A stretch of 64,000 bases of DNA from Candidatus Didemnitutus sp. (lineage in GTDB: Bacteria; Verrucomicrobiota; Verrucomicrobiia; Opitutales; Opitutaceae), in NCBI GenBank assembly GCA_019634575.1, contig JAHCAY010000001.1, positions 3,472,001-3,536,000 on the forward strand, given 5' to 3'. Below, one piece after another: positions 34,842 to 43,530 of the stretch (within the stretch, counting starts at the first letter, position 1; each line of letters begins with the position of its first letter). Below the pieces are notes generated by a model. That model searched no databases. It worked only from the letters and a program-made list of their open reading frames with translations, and was not told where the DNA came from. The position numbers were made by a program, and so were the translations under genes.

Positions 34842-35684
34842 ATGCAAAAAATCGACTCTCTCACGGCGATGCGGGCCAGCGCCGCGGAGTTGCGCGCCTC
34901 GGGGCGCCGGCTTGCGCTCATTCCCACGCTCGGCGCGTTGCACGCCGGACACGTCAGTCTCATCCGGCTCGCGCGCGAGCGCGGTTGCGCGGTCGTCGTG
35001 TCCGTGTTCGTGAACCCGCTGCAGTTCGGCGCGAACGAGGATCTCGCGAAATATCCGCGCAATCCCGCCGCCGACGCGGCGCTGTGCGAGCGCGAGGGCG
35101 TGGACGTCGTCTTCGCGCCGGCGGTCGAGGAGATGTTTCCGAAAAATTTCTCGATCGCGGTCACGGAGGAGCGCGTCAGCAAGCCGCTGTGCGGCATCTC
35201 TCGCCCCGCGCTGTTCCGCGGCGTGCTCACGTGCTGGCTGAAATTGCTCAACGTCGTGCAGCCCGATGCGCTCGTGATGGGCGAAAAGGATTCCCAGCAG
35301 GTCGCCGTGGTGCGCAAGGCGCTCGCGGATCTCGCGCTGCCGGTCGAAGTGATCACGGCGCCGACCGTGCGCGACGCCGACGGCCTAGCGGTGAGCGCGC
35401 GCAACGGCTACCTGACGCCGACCCAGCGCGACGAGGCGCTCGCCGTTTTCCAGGCGCTGAAGCGCGCGAAGGAGATGGTCGATTCCGGCGTGCGCAGCGC
35501 GGACCGTGTCGTCGCCGAGGCCACGCACATCATGGCCGCGAAGCGCCGCCTGCGCGTCATCTACATCGCGGTCGTGAATCGCGAAACGATGGACCCGATG
35601 CGCGAAGTCGTGCCCGGCATCTCGCTGATGTCGGTGGCGTTCTGGGTCGATGAAGTCCGCCTGACGGACAACATGCCGCTCTGA
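34842..35684 (+). CDS. panC: Pantoate-beta-alanine ligase
   Basis: A 280-residue PanC. The nucleotidyl-transferase motifs are present: IPTLGALHAGHVSLIRLAR (HIGH-like HAGH), VFVNPLQFGANEDLAKYPR (pantoate site), GEKDSQQ, and the KMSKS-like VSARNGYLTP. It condenses pantoate with beta-alanine using ATP in coenzyme A synthesis. A ketopantoate reductase gene, which makes pantoate, follows 0.4 kb downstream on the same strand. A perfect 16-bp palindrome (35688-35703) lies just after the stop codon. Confidence 0.96.
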   Translation: MQKIDSLTAMRASAAELRASGRRLALIPTLGALHAGHVSLIRLARERGCAVVVSVFVNPLQFGANEDLAKYPRNPAADAALCEREGVDVVFAPAVEEMFPKNFSIAVTEERVSKPLCGISRPALFRGVLTCWLKLLNVVQPDALVMGEKDSQQVAVVRKALADLALPVEVITAPTVRDADGLAVSARNGYLTPTQRDEALAVFQALKRAKEMVDSGVRSADRVVAEATHIMAAKRRLRVIYIAVVNRETMDPMREVVPGISLMSVAFWVDEVRLTDNMPL

Positions 35685-36052
35685 AACGGCGCCGCGCGGC
35701 GCCTGTGAATAACTTGTCGGCAGACCGGCAAATTGCCGCGTGCGAGCGAGCGACCCGATGACTTGCCCCAGCGGCGTCGCTCGGGCGAAGCCGCGAGATC
35801 GGCCGGCGGTGAGTGATGGGACGGGCGCACTTCGCGGATTCGGTAACCACCTGAGGCGGAAGCATGAGCCCAGATTCACCCGATGCGTGTGATCGGGATG
35901 GGCGCGGCGGTCGCCCGGGCAATAGTCCCGGGTATTTGACGCGACAGCCGCTCCGAGATTTCCCGAGGGCGGGCCTTTCGCTGGGTTATGCCCGGGCCCG
36001 ATTCCGGTTGTGAGAAATTCGTGAAGACCCGCGCCGAGCCGGCCGGAGAGCG
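35685..36052. other. Intergenic region with one GC palindrome
   Basis: About 370 bp between panC and the reductase gene. It holds a perfect palindrome GGCGCCGCGCGGCGCC at 35688-35703, four bases past the panC stop codon. Without a T-tract it is at best a Rho-dependent or hairpin 3' end. Otherwise I see no ORF, riboswitch or repeat I can support. Confidence 0.5.
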
Positions 36053-37048
36053 GTGTTGAATTTTTCCGCCCAGCCTGTGTGTTTTGACCGCGTGAACGCC
36101 CCCTTTCCCTCGAAACCTCGCGTCGCCATCGTAGGCAGCGGTGCCCTCGGCACCTACTACGGCGCCTTCCTCGCGCGCGCGGGACACGACGTGCATTTCC
36201 TGGCCCGCACCGGCCGCGCCGCCGTGCTCGCGCGCGGCATGCGCGTCAAGACACCGACCGAGAAGTTCCACCTCAAGAAGGTTCAGGTCTACGGCTCGAC
36301 CGAGGAAATCGGCGCCTGCGACCTCGTGGTCGTCGCGCTCAAGGCGACCTCGAACGACGCGTTGAAAAAACTGCTTCCGCCGCTGCTCGGGCCGACGACA
36401 CTCGTGCTCACGCTCCAAAACGGACTCGGCGTCGAGGAACCGGTGGCGGAGGTCGTCGGCCCCGACCGCGTGATCGGCGCGCTGTGCTACATCGCCGCCG
36501 AGCGCACCGCGCCGGGCGTGGTGGAGTGCCGTTTCCCGGGCGTGATGACGATCGGCAAGTTCGGCAAACCCGCCGGCGAGCGCACGCACGCCGTGGCCAC
36601 GCTTTTCAGCCGGGCCGGCGTGAAATGCGAGGCGCAGGACAATCTCGAGGAGATGCGCTGGCGCCGGTTGGTCTGGAACGTGCCCTTCAACGGCATCGCG
36701 ATCGCGGCTGGCGGCGTGACCACCGACGTGATCCTGACCGACGACGGGCTGCGCACGCTCGCGCGCCGCGTGATGGAGGAGGTCGTGGACGCGGCGGCGA
36801 AGTTCGGCCACGAGATCCCGCGTTCGTTCGTCGATCTGCAATTCGAGCGCACCGCGAAGATGGGCGGCTACCGGCCGTCGAGCCTCAGCGATTTCGAGAG
36901 CGGCAAGGATCTCGAACTCGAGGAAATCTGGGGCGAACCCGTGCGCCGCGCGAAATCCGTCGGCACCGCCGTGCCGCGCATGGAGATGCTCTACTGGCTG
37001 ATCCGCCATCGCCTCGCCACGCGCAAGCCGGCGAAGAAGAAGCGCTGA
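36053..37048 (+). CDS. Ketopantoate reductase (PanE/ApbA family)
   Basis: Up to 331 residues if translation begins at GTG 36053; a GTG at 36092 (318 residues) sits closer to the domain start and may be the true one. The Rossmann motif VAIVGSGALGTYYGAFLARAG opens the NADPH domain. VVVALKATSNDALKKLLPPL and LVLTLQNGLGVEEPV are the conserved ketopantoate reductase segments, and WRRLVWNVPFNGI carries the catalytic lysine-position region. The nearby panC supports a role in pantothenate synthesis (reduction of 2-dehydropantoate). Some family members act on other 2-oxoacids. Confidence 0.88.
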   Translation: MLNFSAQPVCFDRVNAPFPSKPRVAIVGSGALGTYYGAFLARAGHDVHFLARTGRAAVLARGMRVKTPTEKFHLKKVQVYGSTEEIGACDLVVVALKATSNDALKKLLPPLLGPTTLVLTLQNGLGVEEPVAEVVGPDRVIGALCYIAAERTAPGVVECRFPGVMTIGKFGKPAGERTHAVATLFSRAGVKCEAQDNLEEMRWRRLVWNVPFNGIAIAAGGVTTDVILTDDGLRTLARRVMEEVVDAAAKFGHEIPRSFVDLQFERTAKMGGYRPSSLSDFESGKDLELEEIWGEPVRRAKSVGTAVPRMEMLYWLIRHRLATRKPAKKKR

Positions 37049-37193
37049 GGTCCACGGACCGGGCGGGCCGCAGCGGCGCCGGGAAATCCGCCGCGCCTGC
37101 GAAGCGGGACGGCGTCAGCCGCCTCGGCGCTCCCGCCGCCGCGTTGGTCGATTCCGCGTTGCGCCGCCCGGCGGGTCGGGCGAAGTTGCCGCC

Positions 37194-39224
37194 ATGCGTT
37201 CCCTGAAAGCTCTCTCGCTCGTCTCCGTCTGCGCGCTCGGGCTCGTCGCGCGCGCGGAGATCACCCCCGCCAACTTCGACCAGTCCGTGAAGCCGCAGGA
37301 TGATTTCTACCGCTTCGTGAACGGCACGTGGTTGAAGAACACCGCCATCCCCGCCGACCAGGCGCGCTGGCACACCTTCACGATCCTGGCCGAGCGCAAC
37401 ATGGAGGCGCTGCACCAGCTCGCCGAGCGCGCCGCCGCCAAGGGCCAGTCCGGCACCGCCATCGAGCAGCTCGTGGGCGACTACTACGCCAGCGGCATGG
37501 ACGAGGCGGCCATCAACGCCGCCGGCATCCAGCCGCTGCAACCGCTCCTCGACCGCATCGCGACCGCGCACACGCCGACCGAGATCTTCGCGACGATCGG
37601 CTACCTGCACGCGCAGGGCCCACGCGTGGGCTTCGTGGCGGGCGTCGGCGCTGACGCCAAGGACAGCAACACGCAGATCTTCCAGATGCGCCAGGGCGGC
37701 CTCGGTCTGCCCGGCACCGGCCGCGACGCCGATCGCGACTACTATTTCAACACCGACGAACGCTCGAAGAAGGTCCGCGAGCAATACGTCGCGCACATCG
37801 CGAAGATGCTCGAGCTCTCCGGTTGGGACGCCGCCGCCGCCCAAGCCGGCGCCGCCGGCGTCTTGCGCATCGAGACCGCGCTCGCCGAGGTCTCGCTCCC
37901 GCGCGCCGCGCTGCGCAACCCGTATGCGAGCTACAACAAGATCGCCGTCGCCGACCTCGCGACCAAGGCGCCGGGCCTCGACTGGTCCGGTTACTTCACG
38001 ACGCTCGGCCTCGGCGAGTTCAAGGAGCTGAACCTCGCGCACCCGAAGTTCTTCGCCGGCTTCGCGAAACTCGTGCAGGAGGCGCCCGCCGCCGACTGGC
38101 AGGCCTACCTGCGCTGGCGCGTGCTCTCGAGCTTTGCGACCTCGCTCGGCACCGCGTTCGAGGAGGAGAATTTCAATTTCTACAGCGGCGTCATCGCCGG
38201 CGTGAAGGAGCGCAAGCCGCGCTGGCGCCGTATCGTCAGCGCGACCGACAACGCGCTCGGCGAGGCGCTCGGCCAGCTCTACGTCGCCGAGTATTTCCCG
38301 CCCGAGGCGAAGACCCGCGTGCTGAAGCTCGTCGAGGATCTCCGCGCCGCGCTCGGCGACCGCATCCGCGCGCTCGAGTGGATGGACGCCGCGACGAAGG
38401 AAAAGGCGCTGGGCAAACTCGCCGCGTTCTCCGTCAAGATGGGTTATCCCGACAAGTGGCAGGACTACAGCGCGCTGCGGCTCGACCGCAGCTCCTACGT
38501 GCTCAACCAGCTCCGCATCGCCCAATACGAGCACAAGCGAAACATCGCGCGCCTCGGCCAGCCGACCGACAAGACGGAGTGGGGCATGACGCCGCCGACC
38601 GTGAACGCTTCCTACAGCCCGCAGGCGAACTCGATCACGTTCCCCGCCGGCATCCTCCAGCCGCCGTTCTTCGATCCGAAAGCCGACGACGCCTCCAACT
38701 ACGGCGGCATCGGCACCGTCATCGGCCATGAGATGACACACGGCTTCGACGACTCCGGCCGTCGCTACGACTTTGCCGGCAATCTGGTCGACTGGTGGTC
38801 GAAGGAATCCGGCGAGGAATTCAACAAACGCGCCGCGAAGGTCGTCGCGCAGTTCAACGGCTACACCGTCCTCGACGGCACACTCCACCTGAAGGGCGAG
38901 CTCACACAGGGTGAAAACATCGCCGACCTCGGCGGCATCAAGGTCGCCTACGCCGCGCTGCAAAAGGCGCTCGAAGGCCAGCCGCATGCGAAGATCGACG
39001 GCTGGACGCCGGAGCAGCGATTCTTCCTCAGCTACGCCAACATCTGGCGCGACCTGCAGCGCCCCGAGGAGCAACGCCGCCGCGTGAACGTCGACCCGCA
39101 CTCGCCGGGCGTCTGGCGCGTGAACGGCCCGCTCTCGAACCTCGAGGAATTCTGGACCGCGTTCGCCGTCCCCGAAGGCGCGCCGATGCGCCGCTCCGGC
39201 GACGCGCGCGTGACGATCTGGTAA
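37194..39224 (+). CDS. M13-family zinc metallopeptidase (neprilysin/PepO type), exported
   Basis: A 676-residue protein with a signal peptide (1-19). Zinc ligands are HEMTH (His512, Glu513, His516) and ENIADLGG (Glu574), and NASYSPQANSITFPAGILQPPFF is the family substrate-binding segment (NAYY-like). The start VKPQDDFYRFVNGTWLKNT is typical of the M13 N-terminus. It cleaves oligopeptides in the periplasm. The next gene encodes an oligopeptide transporter, which suggests peptide use, although a terminator separates the two. Confidence 0.95.
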   Translation: MRSLKALSLVSVCALGLVARAEITPANFDQSVKPQDDFYRFVNGTWLKNTAIPADQARWHTFTILAERNMEALHQLAERAAAKGQSGTAIEQLVGDYYASGMDEAAINAAGIQPLQPLLDRIATAHTPTEIFATIGYLHAQGPRVGFVAGVGADAKDSNTQIFQMRQGGLGLPGTGRDADRDYYFNTDERSKKVREQYVAHIAKMLELSGWDAAAAQAGAAGVLRIETALAEVSLPRAALRNPYASYNKIAVADLATKAPGLDWSGYFTTLGLGEFKELNLAHPKFFAGFAKLVQEAPAADWQAYLRWRVLSSFATSLGTAFEEENFNFYSGVIAGVKERKPRWRRIVSATDNALGEALGQLYVAEYFPPEAKTRVLKLVEDLRAALGDRIRALEWMDAATKEKALGKLAAFSVKMGYPDKWQDYSALRLDRSSYVLNQLRIAQYEHKRNIARLGQPTDKTEWGMTPPTVNASYSPQANSITFPAGILQPPFFDPKADDASNYGGIGTVIGHEMTHGFDDSGRRYDFAGNLVDWWSKESGEEFNKRAAKVVAQFNGYTVLDGTLHLKGELTQGENIADLGGIKVAYAALQKALEGQPHAKIDGWTPEQRFFLSYANIWRDLQRPEEQRRRVNVDPHSPGVWRVNGPLSNLEEFWTAFAVPEGAPMRRSGDARVTIW

Positions 39225-39250
39225 GCGCGCTCCTCGCGCAATCGGAACAT

Positions 39251-39278
39251 AGGCGCTGCCCTCGGGCGGCGCCTTTTT
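39251..39278 (+). terminator. Intrinsic terminator after the M13 peptidase gene
   Basis: AGGCGCTGCC pairs with GGCGGCGCCT (10 bp, one G-T pair) around a CTCG tetraloop and is followed by TTTTT. It lies 27 bp past the peptidase stop codon, so the downstream transporter gene needs its own promoter or readthrough. Confidence 0.88.
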
Positions 39279-39378
39279 GCGCCCCGGTGGGACGCGTGGA
39301 ACCGCCGGGGCGAAGGCGGAACTCCGCGGTTGCGCGCGCGCCGGGCCGTGCGCACGCTCGCGGCCGTTTTTTCCCTCC

Positions 39379-41673
39379 ATGTCGCAAAACAACTCGCCGA
39401 AGTTCGAGCCGTTCATCCCCGCGTCCGTTCAACTGCCGGAATTCACCTGGCGCGCCGTGCTGACCGGCGCCGTGCTCGGCGTCGTCTTCGGCGCCTCGTC
39501 GCTCTACCTCGTCCTCAAGGTGGGCCTCACCGTGAGTGCGTCGATCCCGGTCGCGGTGATTTCGCTGACGCTCTTCCGCGGTCTCTCGAAGCTCGGCGTG
39601 CGCGACGCGACGATCCTCGAGCACAACATCACGCAGACGGCCGGCTCGGCGGGCGAATCGCTCGCGTTCGGCGTCGGTGCGACCATGCCGGCGATCATGA
39701 TCCTCGGTTTCGACCTCGAGCTCACGCGCGTGATGCTCGTCGCGATCCTCGGCGGCCTGCTCGGCATCCTCATGATGATTCCGCTGCGCCGCGCGCTGAT
39801 CGTGAAGGAGCACGGCATTCTCAAATACCCCGAAGGCACGGCGTGCGCGGCGGTGTTGAAAGCGGGCATCGACGACGTCTCGCGCGCCGCCGCTTCTCCC
39901 TCGGCCAAAGCCGAAATGGCCGCAGCCGAAGCGGCCGGTCTCGGCAAGTCGCCCGGCGCGAAGGTCGTCTTCGGCGGTTTTGCGATCGGCCTGCTCTACA
40001 AGACCGTGATGGCGGCGTTTAAGGGCTGGAAAGATATCCCGGAAAAAGTTTTCGGCGCGCCGCTGAAAGGCGGCTCGGTGGGCGCGGAGATTTCGCCGGA
40101 GCTCGTCGGCGTCGGCTACGTGATCGGTCCGCGCATCGCGGCGATCATGTGCGGCGGCGGCGCGCTGTCGTTCCTCGTGCTGATTCCGCTGATCCGCTTC
40201 TTCGGCGATGGCGTGCCCACGCCGATCGCGCCCGGCACGGTGCCGATTGCGGAAATGGATCCCTACGCGATCCGCCGCGCCTACATCCTCTACATCGGTG
40301 CGGGCGCGGTGACGGCCGGCGGCATCATCAGCCTCATCCAGGCGCTGCCGACGATCTGGCACAGCTTCGTGGCGGGCCTGCGCGATGTCGGCCTCGCGCG
40401 CGGCGACCGCGCTGCGGGTGAAAAGGTGCCGCGCACGGACCTCGATCTCTCGCCGAAGTTCATCGGTATCGGCATCGTGGTGTTGCTCGCGCTCATCGTG
40501 CTCGCGCGTCCGCTGCAAATGAACCTGCTCGGCGCGCTGCTGATAGTGGTGTTCGGCTTTCTCTTCGTCACCGTCTCGTCGCGCCTGACTGGCGAGATCG
40601 GTTCCTCGTCCAATCCCATCTCGGGCATGACAGTGGCGACGCTGCTGTTCGTGTGCCTGATCTTCCTGCTCATCGGCTGGAACGGCGGCACGTATTACGT
40701 CACAGCGCTCTCGATCGGTGCGATCGTGTGCATCGCCTCGTCGAACGGCGGCACGACGTCGCAGGATTTGAAAACCGGGTTCCTGCTCGGCGGCACGCCG
40801 CGCCTGCAACAGCTCGCGATTCTCGTCGGCGCGTTTTCGTCGGCCGTGTTGCTCGGGCCGATTCTGCTCCGCCTGAACGACTCGGCGACCGTCTACGTTC
40901 CCGTCGCGAAAGTCGCGCCGGCCGGCGTGCACGTTGAACCAGCCACGCTCGTTGGCGCGCGTCACGAATCGCTCGTCGGCCCGCAGGCGCGCACCGATGG
41001 CGCGAGTTATCTCGTCTGGCAAAAGACCGACGCCGCCGGCGGTCCGACAGGCAAATACCTCGTCAACGAGCGCGGCGACGCCGTGTGGTTCGTCGATCCC
41101 GGCATCAACGGCGCCTACAGCGAGCGGCCGGACGGCACGACGGTGCAGAAGTTCGCCGCACCGCAGGCGCGGCTCGTTTCCTACATCATCAAGGGCATCC
41201 TCGATCAGCAGCTCCCGTGGGCGCTCGTGCTGCTCGGCGTGATGATCGCGGTCGTGCTGCAGATGAGCTTCGTGCCGGCGCTGGCGTTCGCGGTCGGCGT
41301 GTATTTGCCGCTCTCGGCGTCGTCCCCGATCCTCGTCGGCGGATTCATCCGCTGGCTGGTCGATCGTCGCGTGCGGCAAAAGCCGGCCTACGCGAACTTG
41401 AGCGAGGAGCAGTTCGCCGCCGAGAGCGACAAGAGTCCCGGCGTGCTGCTCGCTTCCGGCTACATCGCCGGCGGCGCGATCGCGGGCATCGCCATCGCGT
41501 TCTTCGCCGGTGTCACGAGTGATTTCGACGCGTCGATCACGGAATGGTCGCTGGCGCACAATCCGTTCTACGGCGGCGCGAACGCCGACGCGCTCGCGAT
41601 GATCCCGTTCGCACTGCTCTGCGTGTTCCTCTACCTCGTGGCCCGCGAAAAGGTGCTCACGCCGAAACGCTGA
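39379..41673 (+). CDS. OPT-family oligopeptide transporter
   Basis: A 764-residue membrane protein from the ATG at 39379, with about 15 predicted helices. OPT hallmarks are FTWRAVLTGAVLGVVFGASS, NITQTAGSAGESLAFGVGAT, KYPEGTACAAVLKAG and SSNPISGMTVATLLFVC. A soluble insertion (about residues 510-600) lies between helices. OPT proteins of this branch take up oligopeptides by proton symport, though some move metal chelates. The exported M13 peptidase upstream would generate suitable peptides. It is convergent with the small ORF at 41702. Confidence 0.92.
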   Translation: MSQNNSPKFEPFIPASVQLPEFTWRAVLTGAVLGVVFGASSLYLVLKVGLTVSASIPVAVISLTLFRGLSKLGVRDATILEHNITQTAGSAGESLAFGVGATMPAIMILGFDLELTRVMLVAILGGLLGILMMIPLRRALIVKEHGILKYPEGTACAAVLKAGIDDVSRAAASPSAKAEMAAAEAAGLGKSPGAKVVFGGFAIGLLYKTVMAAFKGWKDIPEKVFGAPLKGGSVGAEISPELVGVGYVIGPRIAAIMCGGGALSFLVLIPLIRFFGDGVPTPIAPGTVPIAEMDPYAIRRAYILYIGAGAVTAGGIISLIQALPTIWHSFVAGLRDVGLARGDRAAGEKVPRTDLDLSPKFIGIGIVVLLALIVLARPLQMNLLGALLIVVFGFLFVTVSSRLTGEIGSSSNPISGMTVATLLFVCLIFLLIGWNGGTYYVTALSIGAIVCIASSNGGTTSQDLKTGFLLGGTPRLQQLAILVGAFSSAVLLGPILLRLNDSATVYVPVAKVAPAGVHVEPATLVGARHESLVGPQARTDGASYLVWQKTDAAGGPTGKYLVNERGDAVWFVDPGINGAYSERPDGTTVQKFAAPQARLVSYIIKGILDQQLPWALVLLGVMIAVVLQMSFVPALAFAVGVYLPLSASSPILVGGFIRWLVDRRVRQKPAYANLSEEQFAAESDKSPGVLLASGYIAGGAIAGIAIAFFAGVTSDFDASITEWSLAHNPFYGGANADALAMIPFALLCVFLYLVAREKVLTPKR

Positions 41674-41701
41674 AGTCGCATCCGTGTTCGGGGACGAGCG
41701 T

Positions 41702-41866
41702 TCAGCGCGCGAACGTCTCCGGATGCGCGGCGGCGGCGGCGATTTCGGGCGGGAAACCGAGCACGAGGAGCCAGTTGAAGGCGTTGATCTGCGGCACCGT
41801 CGTCACAGCGACGGCGAGGACAGGTTCTTGCGACGCGGAAGCGGGGGTGTTGGCGATCGGGAGCAT
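41702..41866 (-). CDS. Possible small protein next to the Cpx-like kinase
   Basis: A 54-codon ORF starting at ATG 41866 (MLPIANTPASASQEPVLAVA...), with a hydrophobic central stretch (NAFNWLLVLGF). I do not recognise it. In its favour, a tandem half-site (GTTAA-N6-GTAAG on the plus strand, 41922-41937) lies about 55 bp upstream with the same orientation and 11-bp spacing as the sites before the YHYH and MbnP-MbnH genes. Against it are its small size and the lack of a clear ribosome-binding site. Confidence 0.35.
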   Translation of the reverse strand: MLPIANTPASASQEPVLAVAVTTVPQINAFNWLLVLGFPPEIAAAAAHPETFAR

Positions 41867-41921
41867 GGCGCCATTAAACCGTGTGCGTGTTGCCGCCGTA
41901 TGAAGCCGAACCGGGATTTTC

Positions 41922-41937
41922 GTTAAGCTCGCGTAAG
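41922..41937 (-). promoter_or_regulatory. Candidate Cpx-like response-regulator site (third copy, partial)
   Basis: Read on the minus strand the bases are CTTAC-N6-TTAAC, matching the TTTAC-N6-TTAAC half-site pair found before the YHYH and MbnP-MbnH genes, with the same 11-bp spacing. The additional TTAAC found 33 bp away at the other two sites is not evident here. It lies between the kinase stop codon and the 54-codon ORF. Confidence 0.35.
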
Positions 41938-41945
41938 TTCCCCGC

Positions 41946-43403
41946 TCAACCTGCCGCGAGCCGGATCTCTGCGCGGAAGCCGCGCGGCTCCCGGTTGGCG
42001 AAGGTGATCTCGCCGCCGCACGCGGCCACGCTCGAGCGCACAATCGTCAACCCAAGGCCGACGCCGCCAGTCTCGCGGGCGCGTGCGCCTTCGGGCCGGA
42101 AAAAGGGCTCGCCGAGGCGTGCGAGCGCATCGGCCGGCACGCCCGGTCCGTCGTCGTCGATGCACACCCGCACATCGGCGCCGTGCCGCGTCGCAGTGAG
42201 GCGGACCGGGCCGCCGCCCCCGTAACGCCGGGCGTTGCGCACGAGATTGCCGATGGCGCGCGACAGCAAGGCACGGTCGCCGAGCACGAGCAGAGCCGAA
42301 GGAGCGTCGATCGCGACCTGGTCGGCCCCGTTCTCGCGCAGGACGGTCTCGCGCAGCAACGGCTCGAGCGCGACGGGTTCCCGGGCCGTCTCACGCGGCT
42401 TCAGCCCCGCGCGCGTGAAGGCCAGAAGCTCGCCGACCAGCTCCGCCATTTGCTGCACTTCCTCACGCACATCGCGGACGGTGGATTGAAGCGGAGTGGG
42501 CGCGCGCTGCTCGAGGAGTTCCACGGCGACCTGCAAACGGCCGACCGGCGAGCCGAGTTCGTGCGCCACGTCGCCGAGGAAGCGCTTTTGCGTCTCCGCG
42601 TGCGACTCCAGCCGCCGCGCCATGTCATTGATGGCGCCGCCGAGTCGTCCGATCTCGTCGGCGCCGGACACCGGCGCGCGGGTCTCGAATTTTCCCTCGG
42701 CGATCCGGTCGGTCGCGACTGTGAGGGTGTCGAGGCGCCGCGTGATGGAGCGCACGAAGGGCATCCAGAACACCACCGACACGCCGAGCGCGAGCCCCGC
42801 GACACCCGCCCACCAGTGCAAGCCGAGGAGGAGCGCGAGCCGGAACGCCGACTGCGTATGGATGATGAGCGTCGTGCGTGGAGGCGGCTCGTCACGTTCC
42901 AGCAGTGCCGGCGAAGGATGGATGCGCAGCCCGAACCAGTAGTCGCCGCTGTCCGGGTGGAGGAGGAAACGTCCCACGCCGCCGCGCGCGCCGGGGGGCG
43001 GACCCATTTCGTCCGGCCCCGGGTCTTCCCCCGGCGGCAGTCGGTCGCCACGACCCGGTCGCGGCCTGCTGCGGCCCAGTTCGCGCCGCACCGCCTCGGG
43101 CAGCGGCAGCGAGGGCCCGGCGAGCACGAGCCCGTCGTTGCGCAGCCAGAGAAACTCGACGCCGTGCGCGGCGGCGCGGCGGGCGACGATCGCCGCCGTC
43201 TCGCCCTCGTCGGCCGTCAGCAGCTCGTCCGAGATCTCGTCGGCCAGCGCGGCGACGCGATCGCCGAGCGGCCCGAGCGCGATCTTTTCCCAGCCGCGCT
43301 CGCTGCGCGCGAAGAACCATGCGGTGCCCAGCGCCGCCACGAGCGCGAAGTTCAGCGCGAGCAGGAGCCAGACCTTGATCCAGAGCGGCAGCGGGATTTT
43401 CAA
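41946..43403 (-). CDS. CpxA-like membrane sensor histidine kinase
   Basis: A 485-residue kinase; the start appears to be TTG at 43403 with GTAGG about 8 bases upstream. Two membrane helices (about 8-30 and 190-212) enclose a periplasmic sensor region rich in Pro, Arg and acidic residues. A HAMP domain follows (about 212-265), then the dimerisation domain with FLGDVAHELGSPVGRL (His near 280), and the ATPase domain with NLVRNARRYG, DDDGPGVP and GVGLGLTIV. Its likely partner regulator (45357) is on the same strand but separated by the oppositely oriented YHYH gene. Confidence 0.92.
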   Translation of the reverse strand: MKIPLPLWIKVWLLLALNFALVAALGTAWFFARSERGWEKIALGPLGDRVAALADEISDELLTADEGETAAIVARRAAAHGVEFLWLRNDGLVLAGPSLPLPEAVRRELGRSRPRPGRGDRLPPGEDPGPDEMGPPPGARGGVGRFLLHPDSGDYWFGLRIHPSPALLERDEPPPRTTLIIHTQSAFRLALLLGLHWWAGVAGLALGVSVVFWMPFVRSITRRLDTLTVATDRIAEGKFETRAPVSGADEIGRLGGAINDMARRLESHAETQKRFLGDVAHELGSPVGRLQVAVELLEQRAPTPLQSTVRDVREEVQQMAELVGELLAFTRAGLKPRETAREPVALEPLLRETVLRENGADQVAIDAPSALLVLGDRALLSRAIGNLVRNARRYGGGGPVRLTATRHGADVRVCIDDDGPGVPADALARLGEPFFRPEGARARETGGVGLGLTIVRSSVAACGGEITFANREPRGFRAEIRLAAG

Positions 43404-43445
43404 AGCGCGCCTACACTAGCGGGCGCAGCGGAAAAATCCCGACCA

Positions 43446-43498
43446 TTTACCCGGCCTTAACAAAAAGCCCGGCGGCCCCACATCCGCGCTTAACCGCG
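43446..43498. promoter_or_regulatory. Shared regulator motif between kinase and YHYH genes
   Basis: TTTACCCGGCCTTAAC (43446-43461) is followed by CTTAACCGCG, whose TTAAC lies exactly 33 bp after the first TTAAC (43490-43494 against 43457-43461). The reverse complement reads GTTAA-N6-GTAAA, close to the CpxR box GTAAA-N5-GTAAA. An almost identical arrangement with the same spacings stands at 46128-46176. It sits in the divergent region serving both the kinase gene and the YHYH gene. Confidence 0.7.
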
Positions 43499-43530
43499 GC
43501 GCGGTTCACTTCGGTCAACGCTCCACGCCC

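Noticed and set aside
36885-41559. Two 843-codon minus-strand frames opposite the M13 peptidase and OPT transporter genes
   Set aside because: Same reason: shadows of well-supported plus-strand genes, with no recognisable motifs.
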